64,000 nt of DNA from Pedobacter insulae (GTDB lineage Bacteria > Bacteroidota > Bacteroidia > Sphingobacteriales > Sphingobacteriaceae), in assembly GCF_900113525.1 (NCBI RefSeq), contig NZ_FOPP01000002.1, positions 310,001 to 374,000 on the forward strand, written 5' to 3'. Shown piece by piece: positions 44,025-53,168 of this stretch. The notes beneath the pieces are model-generated. The model made no database searches. It had not been told where the DNA came from and saw nothing but the letters and a program-made list of their open reading frames with translations. The translations under genes and the position numbers were made by a program. How positions within the stretch are numbered: position 1 is the stretch's first letter; every line of letters starts with the position of its first letter.

Positions 44025-44049
44025 TGTCATCGATTGTCACTAAATGTCA
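44025..44049. repeat. TGTCA repeated three times at 10-bp spacing
   Basis: TGTCA starts at 44025, 44035 and 44045, with a reverse-complement copy (TGACA) nearby at 44059. The spacing is one helical turn. It sits at the left of the 11-bp array and may be part of the same regulatory or repeat region. Confidence 0.5.
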
Positions 44050-44099
44050 GCTGGAGCATGACACCGCTACTGACTCTCTTCGAAATTGCGAAATACCCG

Positions 44100-44250
44100 G
44101 CATAGTGTTTCTATACTTTTTGCATAGCTTTTCTATACCTACAGCTATACAATCACTATAGAAAAGGTATAGCGGAACTATAGGATAGGTATAGGATGGG
44201 TATAGAAATGATATGGCAATCCAGTAGTAATCCCGAAGCAATCCCATAGC
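44100..44250. repeat. Degenerate 11-bp periodic array before the copper genes
   Basis: Hexamers of the form STATAG or CTATAC start at 44100, 44111, 44122, 44133, 44145, 44156, 44167, 44178, 44189 and 44200; all steps are 11 bp except one of 12. The right end continues with AATCC at 44218, 44229 and 44240, again 11 bp apart. About 13-14 degenerate units result. Because 11 bp is close to one helical turn, all units face the same side of the DNA. There is no gene here; the minus-strand frame over it is a repeat artefact. Confidence 0.75.
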
Positions 44251-44371
44251 AAAATGAACAAGCTAAATATAACTAATAGTTAAAAGAATAAAATATCATT
44301 TCGAGTCCTTCTCCGGCCTACTCATATCGAAACAATTCTGGCCGAAATGTTATTCCAGATAAATAAAAATG

Positions 44372-44379
44372 TAGTTTTG
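44372..44379 (+). promoter_or_regulatory. -7 box TAGTTTTG for the AraC/HMA gene
   Basis: An exact TAnnTTTG octamer 33 nt before the start at 44413. A -33 TTG is not obvious. Confidence 0.45.
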
Positions 44380-44412
44380 TTAAACTTGTCTTTAAGTGGG
44401 TTAAAATAGTTA

Positions 44413-44985
44413 ATGAGTTATATGGCAACTTTATTTATAAAGAACATGGTCTGCAATCGCTGTATTATGGTGGTACAGCATGAAATGGATAAAAACGGAA
44501 TCCAAATAAAAGATATAAAGCTGGGGGAGGTCACTTTAGAAAACGAATTGTCTGTTGAAAAGAAAAAGGCAATTGATAAGTCATTAACGCTATTGGGCTT
44601 CGAAATAATAGACGATAAAAAGAGCAGGATTATAGAGCAAATTAAAAATGTAATAATCGAGCAGGTTCATTATCACGACGATGATGCAAAAGTCAACTTA
44701 TCTGAGGTATTAATTAGCAACCTTCATCATGATTACAATTATTTGTCTAATTTATTTTCGGAAGTCGAAGGTACTACGATTGAAAAATATTTTATAGCGC
44801 AAAAAATAGAAAAAGTAAAAGAACTATTAGTCTATGATGAACTCTCTTTGAGTGAAATTGCTTTTCAACTTAACTACTCAAGCGTTGCTTATTTAAGTAA
44901 CCAGTTTAAAAAAGTCACCGGACTTACACCAAGTCACTTCAAGCAAATTAAGGATGATAAAAGGAAACCATTGGATGAAGTGTAA
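44413..44985 (+). CDS. AraC-family regulator with N-terminal heavy-metal-associated domain
   Basis: A 190-residue regulator joining two modules. Residues 1-70 are an HMA (copper-binding) fold with the metal motif MVCNRC (CxxC). Residues 90-185 are the AraC DNA-binding domain with two helix-turn-helix units (LSEIAFQLNYSSVAYLSNQFKKVTGLTPSHFKQ). This arrangement suggests a copper sensor in which metal binding to the HMA part alters DNA binding. It directly precedes copA (79-nt gap). A start four codons in (44422) is also possible. Confidence 0.82.
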   Translation: MSYMATLFIKNMVCNRCIMVVQHEMDKNGIQIKDIKLGEVTLENELSVEKKKAIDKSLTLLGFEIIDDKKSRIIEQIKNVIIEQVHYHDDDAKVNLSEVLISNLHHDYNYLSNLFSEVEGTTIEKYFIAQKIEKVKELLVYDELSLSEIAFQLNYSSVAYLSNQFKKVTGLTPSHFKQIKDDKRKPLDEV

Positions 44986-45015
44986 AAATTACAAATCAAT
45001 TCCATAAAATTACAA
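44985..45015. promoter_or_regulatory. Direct repeat AAAATTACAA at 21-bp spacing before copA
   Basis: AAAATTACAA lies at 44985-44994 and 45006-45015, 21 bp apart, that is two helical turns. The first copy also forms the dyad TGTAAAAATTACA over the regulator's stop codon. AraC proteins commonly bind such half-site pairs, so this is a candidate operator for the HMA-AraC regulator. The copA -7 box CACCTTTG at 45038-45045 lies 22 bp beyond. Confidence 0.55.
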
Positions 45016-45064
45016 TAAGCGAGTTCTATTTAGTTGCCACCTTTGATTAATAAAATTAACTAGT

Positions 45065-47479
45065 ATGGCAACAGAAAATAAAGAAGTCATTTATCTTCCT
45101 TTGGAAGATGTTGAAAGCGAACACTGTGCAATGATTGTAGATAAAGGATTAGCACAGGTTAATGGGGTTGAAACCCACAAAGTTGAGCTGAACAACCAAA
45201 GAGCAGCTATAACAGTATATGATAAAAAAGCACTGATTGAAGCTATTCGGAAAATTAAGGAATTAGGTTATGGCGTTACAACGGTAAATCAGTCATTCCC
45301 TGTTTTGAATATGACATGCGCCTCCTGTGCCGTAAGTGTCGAAAGCACTGCGCAATCTGTTCAAGGTGTTATAAGTGCGAACGTGAATTTTGCCACGGCT
45401 ACGCTTTCAGTAGAATACCTGCCCAATATAACGAGCGCTTCTGTTTTACAAAAAGCGATACAAGGTGTGGGTTACGATTTGTTGATCGAAAATGAAGCTT
45501 CACAACAAGAAACGCTTGAAGCTCTCCACGAAAAGAAATGGAGCGCATTAAAGAACAAAACTATTTGGGCAATTGTATTGTCACTTCCCGTGGTTGTAAT
45601 CGGAATGTTCTTTATGGATATACCCTATGCAAACGAAATCATGTGGCTGTTTACAACTCCTGTAGTGCTATGGATTGGTAAAGACTTTTTCGTGAATGCG
45701 TTCAAGCAGGCAAAGCATCGTTCCGCCAATATGGATACATTGGTAGCTTTAAGCACGGGGATTGCTTATATATTTAGCGTTTTTAATATGGTTTTCTCCG
45801 ATTTCTGGCATGAAAGGGGATTACATGCACATGTATATTTCGAGGCCGCTGCAGTAGTAATAGCCTTCATTTTATTAGGTAAGTTATTAGAAGAAAAAGC
45901 CAAAGGAAATACCTCCTCAGCTATTAAAAAACTGATGGGATTACAGCCAAAAACAGTTTTGGTACTACAACCAGATGGAACCGAAAAGCAAACAGCCATT
46001 GAAGAAGTAAAGATTGATGACATAATCATCGTAAAGCCAGGAGAAAAAATTGCGGTAGACGGACTAGTACTTTCGGGCAATTCTTATGTGGATGAAAGTA
46101 TGTTAAGTGGTGAACCGGTTCCTGTACTGAAAAAAGAAGATGATAAGGTTTTTTCCGGTACCATCAATCAAAAAGGAAGCTTTCACTTTAAAGCCGTTAA
46201 AGTAGGAAAAGATACCATGCTTGCCCAAATCATTAAAATGGTTCAGGATGCTCAAGGTAGTAAGGCCCCGGTTCAAAAATTGGTAGATAAGATTGCAGGG
46301 ATTTTTGTGCCCGTTGTAATGGGTATTGCCTTGCTCGCCTTTATTTTATGGGTTATTCTTGGAGGGGAAAATGGAACGGTTCAAGGACTGTTGGCCGCTG
46401 TTACCGTACTGGTGATCGCTTGTCCCTGTGCATTAGGCTTAGCAACCCCTACGGCAATTATGGTCGGTGTAGGCAAAGGTGCAGAAAATGGTATTCTCAT
46501 TAAGGATGCTGAGAGCCTGGAATTGGCAAAAAAAGTTGATGCCGTTGTATTAGACAAAACAGGAACAATTACACAGGGTAGGCCGGAAGTTCTAACCGTA
46601 AAGTGGCTCTTTGAAAATAATGAATTTAAACAAATTCTCTTTAGTATAGAAAAGCAATCCGAACATCCTTTAGCGGAAGCGGTAGTAAAATACTTAGATC
46701 AAGTAGAAAGCATAGCTATTACTTCTTTTGAAAGTATTACGGGTCAGGGAGCAAAAGCTACTTATCATAATGAAAACTATTTTGTGGGCAACAAAAAGCT
46801 ATTAGTTGAAAACCAAATTGCGATCGAAGATGAATTAGTAAAACAAGCCGATGAGTGGACTCAACAGGCAAAAACCGTTATCTGGTTTGCAGATGGAAAA
46901 AAAGCCTTGGCAGTATTAGCTATTGCCGATAAAATAAAAGAAACATCGGTAGAAGCCATTAAGCAATTACACGAAATGGGAATTGAGCTATATATGCTTA
47001 CCGGAGATAATGAAGCCTCAGCCAAATCCATCGCTCAACTAACAGGAATAGCGCACTATAAAGCTGAAGTATTGCCACAGCATAAAGCTGATTTTATAAA
47101 AGAGCTGCAGCGCAAAGGTAAGGTAGTGGCTATGGTTGGAGATGGAATTAACGACAGTACAGCGCTCGCCACTGCTGATGTTAGCATTGCCATGGGTAAA
47201 GGTAGCGATATTGCCATGGATGTAGCGAAGATGACCATTATTTCATCTGGCCTTACTAAAATTCCCCAGGCGATAAAACTCTCAAAGCAAACTGTAGCTA
47301 CCATTAAACAGAATCTCTTCTGGGCGTTTATCTACAATCTTATCGGTATTCCTATTGCAGCTGGGATTCTTTACCCTGTAAACGGCTTCTTATTAAACCC
47401 AATGATCGCCGGAGCGGCAATGGCATTAAGTAGTGTAAGCGTTGTGAGTAATAGCCTGCTTTTGAAATGGAAGAAGTAA
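45065..47479 (+). CDS. copA: Copper-exporting P1B-type ATPase
   Basis: An 804-residue P1B ATPase that pumps Cu(I) out of the cytoplasm. Two N-terminal HMA-like modules precede the pump. The first (about 10-75) keeps only one cysteine (ESEHCAMIV) in place of CxxC; the second has MTCASC (C85, C88). Later motifs are [10 protein letters not shown] in the metal channel, DKTGTIT with phosphorylated D497, [15 protein letters not shown] and GDGINDST. It is the first enzyme gene after the AraC-HMA regulator and is followed by the HMA protein after 37 nt. Confidence 0.95.
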   Translation: MATENKEVIYLPLEDVESEHCAMIVDKGLAQVNGVETHKVELNNQRAAITVYDKKALIEAIRKIKELGYGVTTVNQSFPVLNMTCASCAVSVESTAQSVQGVISANVNFATATLSVEYLPNITSASVLQKAIQGVGYDLLIENEASQQETLEALHEKKWSALKNKTIWAIVLSLPVVVIGMFFMDIPYANEIMWLFTTPVVLWIGKDFFVNAFKQAKHRSANMDTLVALSTGIAYIFSVFNMVFSDFWHERGLHAHVYFEAAAVVIAFILLGKLLEEKAKGNTSSAIKKLMGLQPKTVLVLQPDGTEKQTAIEEVKIDDIIIVKPGEKIAVDGLVLSGNSYVDESMLSGEPVPVLKKEDDKVFSGTINQKGSFHFKAVKVGKDTMLAQIIKMVQDAQGSKAPVQKLVDKIAGIFVPVVMGIALLAFILWVILGGENGTVQGLLAAVTVLVIACPCALGLATPTAIMVGVGKGAENGILIKDAESLELAKKVDAVVLDKTGTITQGRPEVLTVKWLFENNEFKQILFSIEKQSEHPLAEAVVKYLDQVESIAITSFESITGQGAKATYHNENYFVGNKKLLVENQIAIEDELVKQADEWTQQAKTVIWFADGKKALAVLAIADKIKETSVEAIKQLHEMGIELYMLTGDNEASAKSIAQLTGIAHYKAEVLPQHKADFIKELQRKGKVVAMVGDGINDSTALATADVSIAMGKGSDIAMDVAKMTIISSGLTKIPQAIKLSKQTVATIKQNLFWAFIYNLIGIPIAAGILYPVNGFLLNPMIAGAAMALSSVSVVSNSLLLKWKK

Positions 47480-47516
47480 AACAGTAAATAATAAAAATTA
47501 ATAAAAAGCAATCAAA

Positions 47517-47744
47517 ATGAAAAATAACAATCAAAGTTTACAGTTCAAAACAAATATTAACTGTGGAGGTTGCATAGCCTCAGTGAAACCCCATTTAGAT
47601 GATGCTGAAGGCATCTGCCATTGGGAAGTGGATACTGCCAATAAGGACAAAATACTTACAGTTAAATCTGATGGCATTACGCAACTGGAAGTTATGGACA
47701 AAGTAAGGAAAGCGGGTTTTAAAATTGAGCCGATAAACAGCTAG
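47517..47744 (+). CDS. Small heavy-metal-associated protein (copper chaperone type)
   Basis: A 75-residue single HMA domain with the metal motif INCGGCIASV (CxxC), followed by a KAGFKIEPI ending. It is likely to carry Cu(I) to CopA. It differs from the usual CopZ in the GGC spacing and the longer helix loop. It lies 37 nt after copA and 56 nt before the oxidase gene. Confidence 0.85.
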   Translation: MKNNNQSLQFKTNINCGGCIASVKPHLDDAEGICHWEVDTANKDKILTVKSDGITQLEVMDKVRKAGFKIEPINS

Positions 47745-47800
47745 TAAGAAAAGGAGCCAGTCGGTTAAAAGAGTATCAATATTTTCATAAAACAATAAAA

Positions 47801-50053
47801 ATGATTATACCCAAAAATATTTCGATAAGATTGCTACAAACAGTATTCGTGCTATTTTGTTCGCAAACCATTTTCGCACAAAAGATAGTGCGTTACGAAT
47901 TATATGTAAAAGATACACTTGTGCACTATGGAGGTAAAGAAAAAAGAGCCATTGCTGTTAATGGGCAAATACCAATGCCTACGCTTACTTTTACAGAAGG
48001 TGATACTGCTGAGATTGTGGTACATAATCAATTAAAAGAGAGCACATCATTGCATTGGCACGGAGTGTTTTTACCAAATAAGGAAGACGGGGTGCCCTGG
48101 CTTACCCAAAAGCCTATTGCAGCAGGTACTACGTTTACTTATCGCTTTCCTATTATCCAACATGGAACGCACTGGTATCATTCCCATTCGGGCTTGCAGG
48201 AGCAGATTGGTATGTATGGCAATTTTGTGATGAACAAAAGAAATAGCGATAAAACCTTTCGGAAAGGGATAGATGATTTACCTACTGTACCAATTATTTT
48301 AAGCGAATGGACCAACCTTAATCCAAATAACATACACAGGATGTTGCATAATGCAAATGATTGGGCAGCAATCAAAAAAAATGCAACGCAGTCTTACGTA
48401 GAGGCTATTAAAGAGGGACATTTTAAAACCAAATTAACCAATGAGTGGAAACGGATGTTGGCAATGGACGTAAGCGATGTATATTATGACAAGATTTTAA
48501 TTAATGGAAGTAACAGTACAGATTTAAAGGAGGTTGATGGGCGCAAACTAAAGGCCGGCGATAAAGTGAGACTTCGTATTTCAAATGGTGGTGCCTCTTC
48601 CTATTTTTGGTTGCGGTATGCAGGTGGAAAGATTACTGTGGTAGCGAATGATGGCAATGATGTGGAGCCTGTAGAGGTAGATCGATTAATTATCGCAGTT
48701 TCGGAAACATATGATATTGTTGTAACCATTCCCGATGAGGGGGTAGCCTATGAGTTTTTAGCGACAACAGAAGATAGGACACAATCTGCCAGTTATTTCG
48801 TTGGGAATGGCATCAAACAACTCATTTCTCCACTTCCACGCCTCAAATATTTTGAAGGAATGAAGATGATGAATGATATGATGAAGATGAATGGGGACCT
48901 GGACGATATGGGTATGAAAATGAGCTTAAATAAAATGGATATGAACGCAGTGATGTATCCTGAAATAACCGGAGAAGATAAGCCACAGTCAAACCATGCT
49001 GATCATAGCATGAATATGGACAATACAAAAGCTTTGGGCAATATTATTACGTTAAACTATGCGATGCTGAAGTCGCCATATAACACCTCACTTCCCAAAG
49101 ATGCTCCGGTAAAAGAATTAAAATTTACCCTTACCGGAAATATGAACCGCTACGTTTGGAGCATGGATAATAAGGTGCTTGCTGAAACGGATAAAATCCC
49201 TGTTAAGAAGGGCGAAATCTTACGTATAACCATCTATAATAACTCTATGATGCGTCACCCGATGCACTTACATGGCTTCGATTTCAGGGTAATTAACGGT
49301 AAAGGTGAAAAATCTCCATTAAAAAATGTTTTGGATATCATGCCAATGGAAACGGATACCATCGAGTTTTTAGCAAACGAAGAAGGAGATTGGTTTTTCC
49401 ACTGCCATATACTTTATCATATGATGTCGGGTATGAATAGGGTTTTTGCTGTTGGTGACTACCATAATCCCAACTTGCCCAACAAAAAACAAGCTTATAA
49501 AGCACTGCAAAGGGAAAGCAATATGCCTCACTTTATGGCCCAAAATGACTTTGCGACCAATGGTAACGATGGAGAAGCTATGTTTCAAAATGCAAGATGG
49601 TCATTAGGTACAGAGTGGCGTTTAGGCTATAGTGATATGCATGGTTATGAAGTGGAAACACATTTCGGAAGATACCTTGGTAAGATGCAATGGTTTATGC
49701 CCTTTGTTGGCTTTGATTGGCGTTACCGTAAAATGGGAATAGATGAGCATGGAACAAATTTGTTTGGGCAAAAAAATGAAAAGGATACCCGAAATGCCTT
49801 CAGTTTAGGTTTTATGTACACCTTGCCAATGTTGGTTAATTTTCAGGCTGAAGTATATCATGATGGTATAGTGCGCCTTTCTTTAATGCGTGAAGATATT
49901 CCAATTTCAAAAAGATTACGAGCAGGTTTTATGATCAATACGGACAAGGAATATATGACAGAACTAAAGTATGTTGTCAATAAAAATTTGGGTATTCGTA
50001 CACACTATGACAGTGATATGGGCTTGGGTTTAGGGTTATCTCTCAATTATTAA
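47801..50053 (+). CDS. Multicopper oxidase fused to a CopB-like beta-barrel
   Basis: A 750-residue exported protein in two parts. After the signal peptide (1-27), residues 30-550 are a CopA/PcoA-type multicopper oxidase: LHWHG (84-88), HWYHSHSG (124-131), HPMHLHGF (486-493) and HCHILYHMMSGM (534-545) supply the copper ligands. Between the domains a methionine-rich stretch (about 352-410, MKMMNDMMKMN, HSMNMDN) could bind Cu(I). Residues about 585-750 are beta strands resembling the outer-membrane CopB/PcoB domain. The two parts are usually separate proteins. It would oxidise copper in the envelope. Confidence 0.85.
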   Translation: MIIPKNISIRLLQTVFVLFCSQTIFAQKIVRYELYVKDTLVHYGGKEKRAIAVNGQIPMPTLTFTEGDTAEIVVHNQLKESTSLHWHGVFLPNKEDGVPWLTQKPIAAGTTFTYRFPIIQHGTHWYHSHSGLQEQIGMYGNFVMNKRNSDKTFRKGIDDLPTVPIILSEWTNLNPNNIHRMLHNANDWAAIKKNATQSYVEAIKEGHFKTKLTNEWKRMLAMDVSDVYYDKILINGSNSTDLKEVDGRKLKAGDKVRLRISNGGASSYFWLRYAGGKITVVANDGNDVEPVEVDRLIIAVSETYDIVVTIPDEGVAYEFLATTEDRTQSASYFVGNGIKQLISPLPRLKYFEGMKMMNDMMKMNGDLDDMGMKMSLNKMDMNAVMYPEITGEDKPQSNHADHSMNMDNTKALGNIITLNYAMLKSPYNTSLPKDAPVKELKFTLTGNMNRYVWSMDNKVLAETDKIPVKKGEILRITIYNNSMMRHPMHLHGFDFRVINGKGEKSPLKNVLDIMPMETDTIEFLANEEGDWFFHCHILYHMMSGMNRVFAVGDYHNPNLPNKKQAYKALQRESNMPHFMAQNDFATNGNDGEAMFQNARWSLGTEWRLGYSDMHGYEVETHFGRYLGKMQWFMPFVGFDWRYRKMGIDEHGTNLFGQKNEKDTRNAFSLGFMYTLPMLVNFQAEVYHDGIVRLSLMREDIPISKRLRAGFMINTDKEYMTELKYVVNKNLGIRTHYDSDMGLGLGLSLNY

Positions 50054-50118
50054 ATTATTCATTCGCTAAAAACATTTTTATTGGCAATTTGTTAGCAAAT
50101 AAACTAATAAGAAATATT

Positions 50119-50313
50119 ATGGGATTTATAAGAGGAGTGGTGTTTGGCATAGCGGCATATGCAGTGGTTCAACACCTTACAAAAAAAGATGTGTTAACAG
50201 GGAGATCTCTCCTGGATGAGTTAATGGACAGAACACCAGCATATATCGACAACGTAAAAGATTATGTGGTACAGATTAAGGAAGAGTTTTCAGAGCCTAT
50301 GAATACGGTTTAA
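50119..50313 (+). CDS. Small YtxH-like membrane protein
   Basis: A 64-residue protein with one N-terminal helix (MGFIRGVVFGIAAYAVV) and a polar tail (KDYVVQIKEEFSEP), in the style of YtxH proteins. The frame is open from a TTG at 50089, but the ATG at 50119 gives a normal YtxH-like start. It ends the copper operon. A structural role in the membrane is likely, but its link to copper is not shown. Confidence 0.65.
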   Translation: MGFIRGVVFGIAAYAVVQHLTKKDVLTGRSLLDELMDRTPAYIDNVKDYVVQIKEEFSEPMNTV

Positions 50314-50449
50314 TAAAAAGCCCTGCCAACCTTTTAAATAAGTGATTTTTGCATATTTTATAAAGGGGGGGCAAGCTAAATTTGATTAATTAATAAAATG
50401 AATTTGGATAAATTCTAATTTAATTAGTTATTAGTTATTACGAATATTG

Positions 50450-50480
50450 GTAGCCGGAGTAGTTAACCGGCTACTTTTTT
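50450..50480. terminator. Terminator after the copper operon
   Basis: GTAGCCGG and CCGGCTAC form a stem around a 9-nt loop, followed by TTTTTT. It ends the rightward copper transcript. Confidence 0.8.
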
Positions 50481-50514
50481 AATTTTCGATGTGCTTTAAA
50501 ATGTATAAAATATA

Positions 50515-50554
50515 AAAAAGGGGGCCTGCTTTTAATAGCAGGCCCCCTTTTTTT
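50515..50554. terminator. Strong two-way terminator
   Basis: AAAAAGGGGGCCTGCT and AGCAGGCCCCCTTTTTTT pair with a TTTAAT loop. A-rich and T-rich flanks let it work in both directions, separating the copper operon from the leftward SusC-type operon. Confidence 0.9.
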
Positions 50555-50569
50555 GGTATGAATTTTTAC

Positions 50570-51550
50570 TTAAGGCCTAGTGCCGGTAAAAGTCCATTTT
50601 TCGTGGAAGGATGTTCTAACGGTAGAACCTGGCTGAAGCATATGATAACTAACTTCTAGAGTCTTACTACCATCGCTATTTACAGTAAACTTGTTAACAC
50701 CGGCAGGATTTAATTGTCCCGATCGACCGTTGCCAGAAGGCTGCCCAAAATAATTAACCACACTTAAAACCACTCCGGTGGTTGGATCCATTGTAAAAAC
50801 GGGACTGAATTGACCGTAGCTCGAAAGAGAAGTTCCGCTGAGTATGGGATGAGCATAGTTGTTTGCGGCATATTGTCCATCATACATAGCGACTGAATTA
50901 GCCCCGGTAGTAATCAACGACATTTGTTTCATTGGATAAAACCCAGTCAAAGTACCTGCCGTTACGTCAACCATCGGTGCCGTTGCAGTAACTGTATATA
51001 AGCCATCATATTTATTTTTAACGCCTACCTGAAATAGGGCAGTGCCAAAGTTCGTGCTTACCGTTGCATTTGGCGATGATAATTTCAATGGCAAAACGTA
51101 AGATTTGGTAAGATCTATCGCAGTGGTATTAAAATTCGCAGTAAATGAGGCAGTTTTTTTACCTTTCGGTATTATCACAGAGGTGGTAGACAAGGTATAA
51201 TAAGAACTGGGCATCATTACGAGTGATTTGGACTGTTCTGTATTGTATTGGTCTATTACCGCCTGAGAAGCTAGCGCAATATTAACAGTGATATCATTAG
51301 GCGCTTCCATCTCTGCACCAGAATAGCTTACCGTAAGTGTAATCGGTGTTGGTGTAGTAACAATGGGGAAACTGTAGTTATAGAGAGGAGTTGTACTGCC
51401 GTGAACTACGATATCTGTTGGATCTTTGAATTCTATGATGTTAGGGCCAGCCTTATTAGGATCTAACACAGTTGTGTCGTCTTTTAAACACGAAGTAAGT
51501 ACAACCGTAGCAAGAAGCAAGAGTAGAACTTTATTTATATTTCTTTTCAT
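50570..51550 (-). CDS. DUF1735-type surface lipoprotein (SusE/F-like position)
   Basis: A 326-residue lipoprotein with lipobox LTSC at the signal end. Residues about 40-180 look like DUF1735 (TVSYSGAEMEAPNDITVNIAL, YYTLSTTSVIIPKGKKTASFTANFN), a beta-sandwich found in Bacteroidetes uptake operons, and the C-terminus (NKYDGLYTVTA) forms a second beta domain. It lies 25 nt after the SusD-like gene, in the position of SusE/F or surface glycan-binding proteins. Confidence 0.8.
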   Translation of the reverse strand: MKRNINKVLLLLLATVVLTSCLKDDTTVLDPNKAGPNIIEFKDPTDIVVHGSTTPLYNYSFPIVTTPTPITLTVSYSGAEMEAPNDITVNIALASQAVIDQYNTEQSKSLVMMPSSYYTLSTTSVIIPKGKKTASFTANFNTTAIDLTKSYVLPLKLSSPNATVSTNFGTALFQVGVKNKYDGLYTVTATAPMVDVTAGTLTGFYPMKQMSLITTGANSVAMYDGQYAANNYAHPILSGTSLSSYGQFSPVFTMDPTTGVVLSVVNYFGQPSGNGRSGQLNPAGVNKFTVNSDGSKTLEVSYHMLQPGSTVRTSFHEKWTFTGTRP

Positions 51551-51575
51551 TTTCTTAAATTTAAGATGGTTTAGA

Positions 51576-53156
51576 TTAGTTTAAGTCCCAAAAAATTCGT
51601 GAAGTAAACTTATTGATACCCGATGGCGCGTTATTTGGATTCAAGTTGTACTCTTGTTGAGGGTAAAGTATTCTTGAGGGTAATTTGTCGCTTCGAGTTG
51701 AAATGGATTGCCTAGAAGCGAAGGTTGCAGTCGGATTTAACGATCCATTTTCAATTTTTGGGAAGCTGGTACGTCGAAATTCATTAAAGCCCTCATCATT
51801 ATTTATCATGTTAAAAGCAATATATTTTTGTGTAATAATAGCTTCTATTTTCTGATCTAATGATACTGCCAAATTGAAATTAACTAATGGACTTGCAGCA
51901 TTTTCCGTCATATAAGTAGCAACATCAGCTGCTGGATTTTTACTAGGATCAACCACATTGGAGGCATTTTTATACAAATAGGTAAAAGATTGTAACACAC
52001 CATTTTGAAAGGCGGCTGCCGCATCACCTGTTAGATAGTTACGTGCAAAAGCTTCAGCCTGTAAAAAATAACTCTCTGCAGCTAGCATGACAGGTACACC
52101 TTGGCCCGGACCTTTAACCACCCCAATGGTACTTGTGGTAGTATTAGTGCCTGTAAACCATGCAGAACCTGCAGCTAGCGCTGCTGGAACGCCTGCCGAC
52201 TCGTCGCCTAATTGATTGGTAGGTGTACTTGGAAAGTTTCTGTAAATTGCTGCTCCTCTTGCAGGGTCAGATATTTTAATTCCATTATAAAAGCTAAAAA
52301 TCCATTTAGTAGGAATTCTGCTTGTATTAACATTTGTACCTGTCGCTGTAAATCCTAATGAGCTGTAAACAGGGCTCGGCCTTGTTGTTTTTTCATAGGT
52401 TGGTTGATTAATGGCGTCAGTAGTTAAGAACCCTAAAGTTCTATCAATTGCGGAAAAGCCTGCTGTTGCATAAGCCTGCTGAGCTGGAACACCGGCCATT
52501 TTAATTAGCATACGCAGCTTGATGGTGTTTGCATATTTTTTCCATAGGTCCATATCTCCACTAAATAAAGGATCTGAACTGGCTGTTATCTTTTCAGTAG
52601 CAATATTTCCCTGCGCAGTAGTAATATCTGCAATTGCCTTGTTTAATTCCGCAATACAGGCCTTGTAAATGTCTTCCGCCTTATCGTATTTTGGTTGTAA
52701 ACTAGCGGAGCCTTTTAACGCATCAGAATAAGGAGCATCATTGTATTGGTTAACCAGACGTTCAAAATCCATAGATTTCATGATACGTGCAATTGCCGTA
52801 GAATAGGCTAAAACCGGGTTACTTGACGTATTGGTTAAAATGTACTCAAAATCGTTCGCATTGTCATAGGTTCCTACCCAGAGACCGTTGAAGTTACCCG
52901 TACCAAAATCATAGGTAACAACAGAGCCGAAGCCCCCGAAACCACCTGCATTGGCTTGGTATCCACCAAAATCTGACATGCTCTGACTGGAGTTATTGCC
53001 AATTAAAGCGGAATTAGTAATTGCCTGAGGTAAAATTAAAGCGGGAGTAGCGGATGTTAAGCTATTTGGGTTTTTATTAATATCTAAAAACTTTTCACAA
53101 GAACTAAGTGAAACAACTGCCAAGCTAATCATGATATATTTAAAATATTTTTTCAT
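51576..53156 (-). CDS. SusD/RagB-like nutrient-binding lipoprotein
   Basis: A 526-residue surface lipoprotein. The signal ends in SSCEKFLDINKNPNS, the standard start of SusD-like proteins, and the helical body has TPR-like stretches. It caps the SusC channel and binds ligand. It follows susC by 12 nt. The style (LDINKNPNSLTSATPALILPQA) is that of the SusD-like family 2. The substrate cannot be read from the sequence. Confidence 0.9.
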   Translation of the reverse strand: MKKYFKYIMISLAVVSLSSCEKFLDINKNPNSLTSATPALILPQAITNSALIGNNSSQSMSDFGGYQANAGGFGGFGSVVTYDFGTGNFNGLWVGTYDNANDFEYILTNTSSNPVLAYSTAIARIMKSMDFERLVNQYNDAPYSDALKGSASLQPKYDKAEDIYKACIAELNKAIADITTAQGNIATEKITASSDPLFSGDMDLWKKYANTIKLRMLIKMAGVPAQQAYATAGFSAIDRTLGFLTTDAINQPTYEKTTRPSPVYSSLGFTATGTNVNTSRIPTKWIFSFYNGIKISDPARGAAIYRNFPSTPTNQLGDESAGVPAALAAGSAWFTGTNTTTSTIGVVKGPGQGVPVMLAAESYFLQAEAFARNYLTGDAAAAFQNGVLQSFTYLYKNASNVVDPSKNPAADVATYMTENAASPLVNFNLAVSLDQKIEAIITQKYIAFNMINNDEGFNEFRRTSFPKIENGSLNPTATFASRQSISTRSDKLPSRILYPQQEYNLNPNNAPSGINKFTSRIFWDLN

Positions 53157-53168
53157 TTTATTTATTTC

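Noticed and set aside
44047-44247. A 66-residue minus-strand frame over the 11-bp array
   Set aside because: The 11-bp period (33 nt for three units) keeps the frame open; the peptide is a repeat artefact without promoter or start signal.
44100-44250. Plasmid or phage origin with iterons
   Set aside because: No replication protein lies nearby, and the units are more degenerate and shorter than normal iterons; kept only as a repeat finding.
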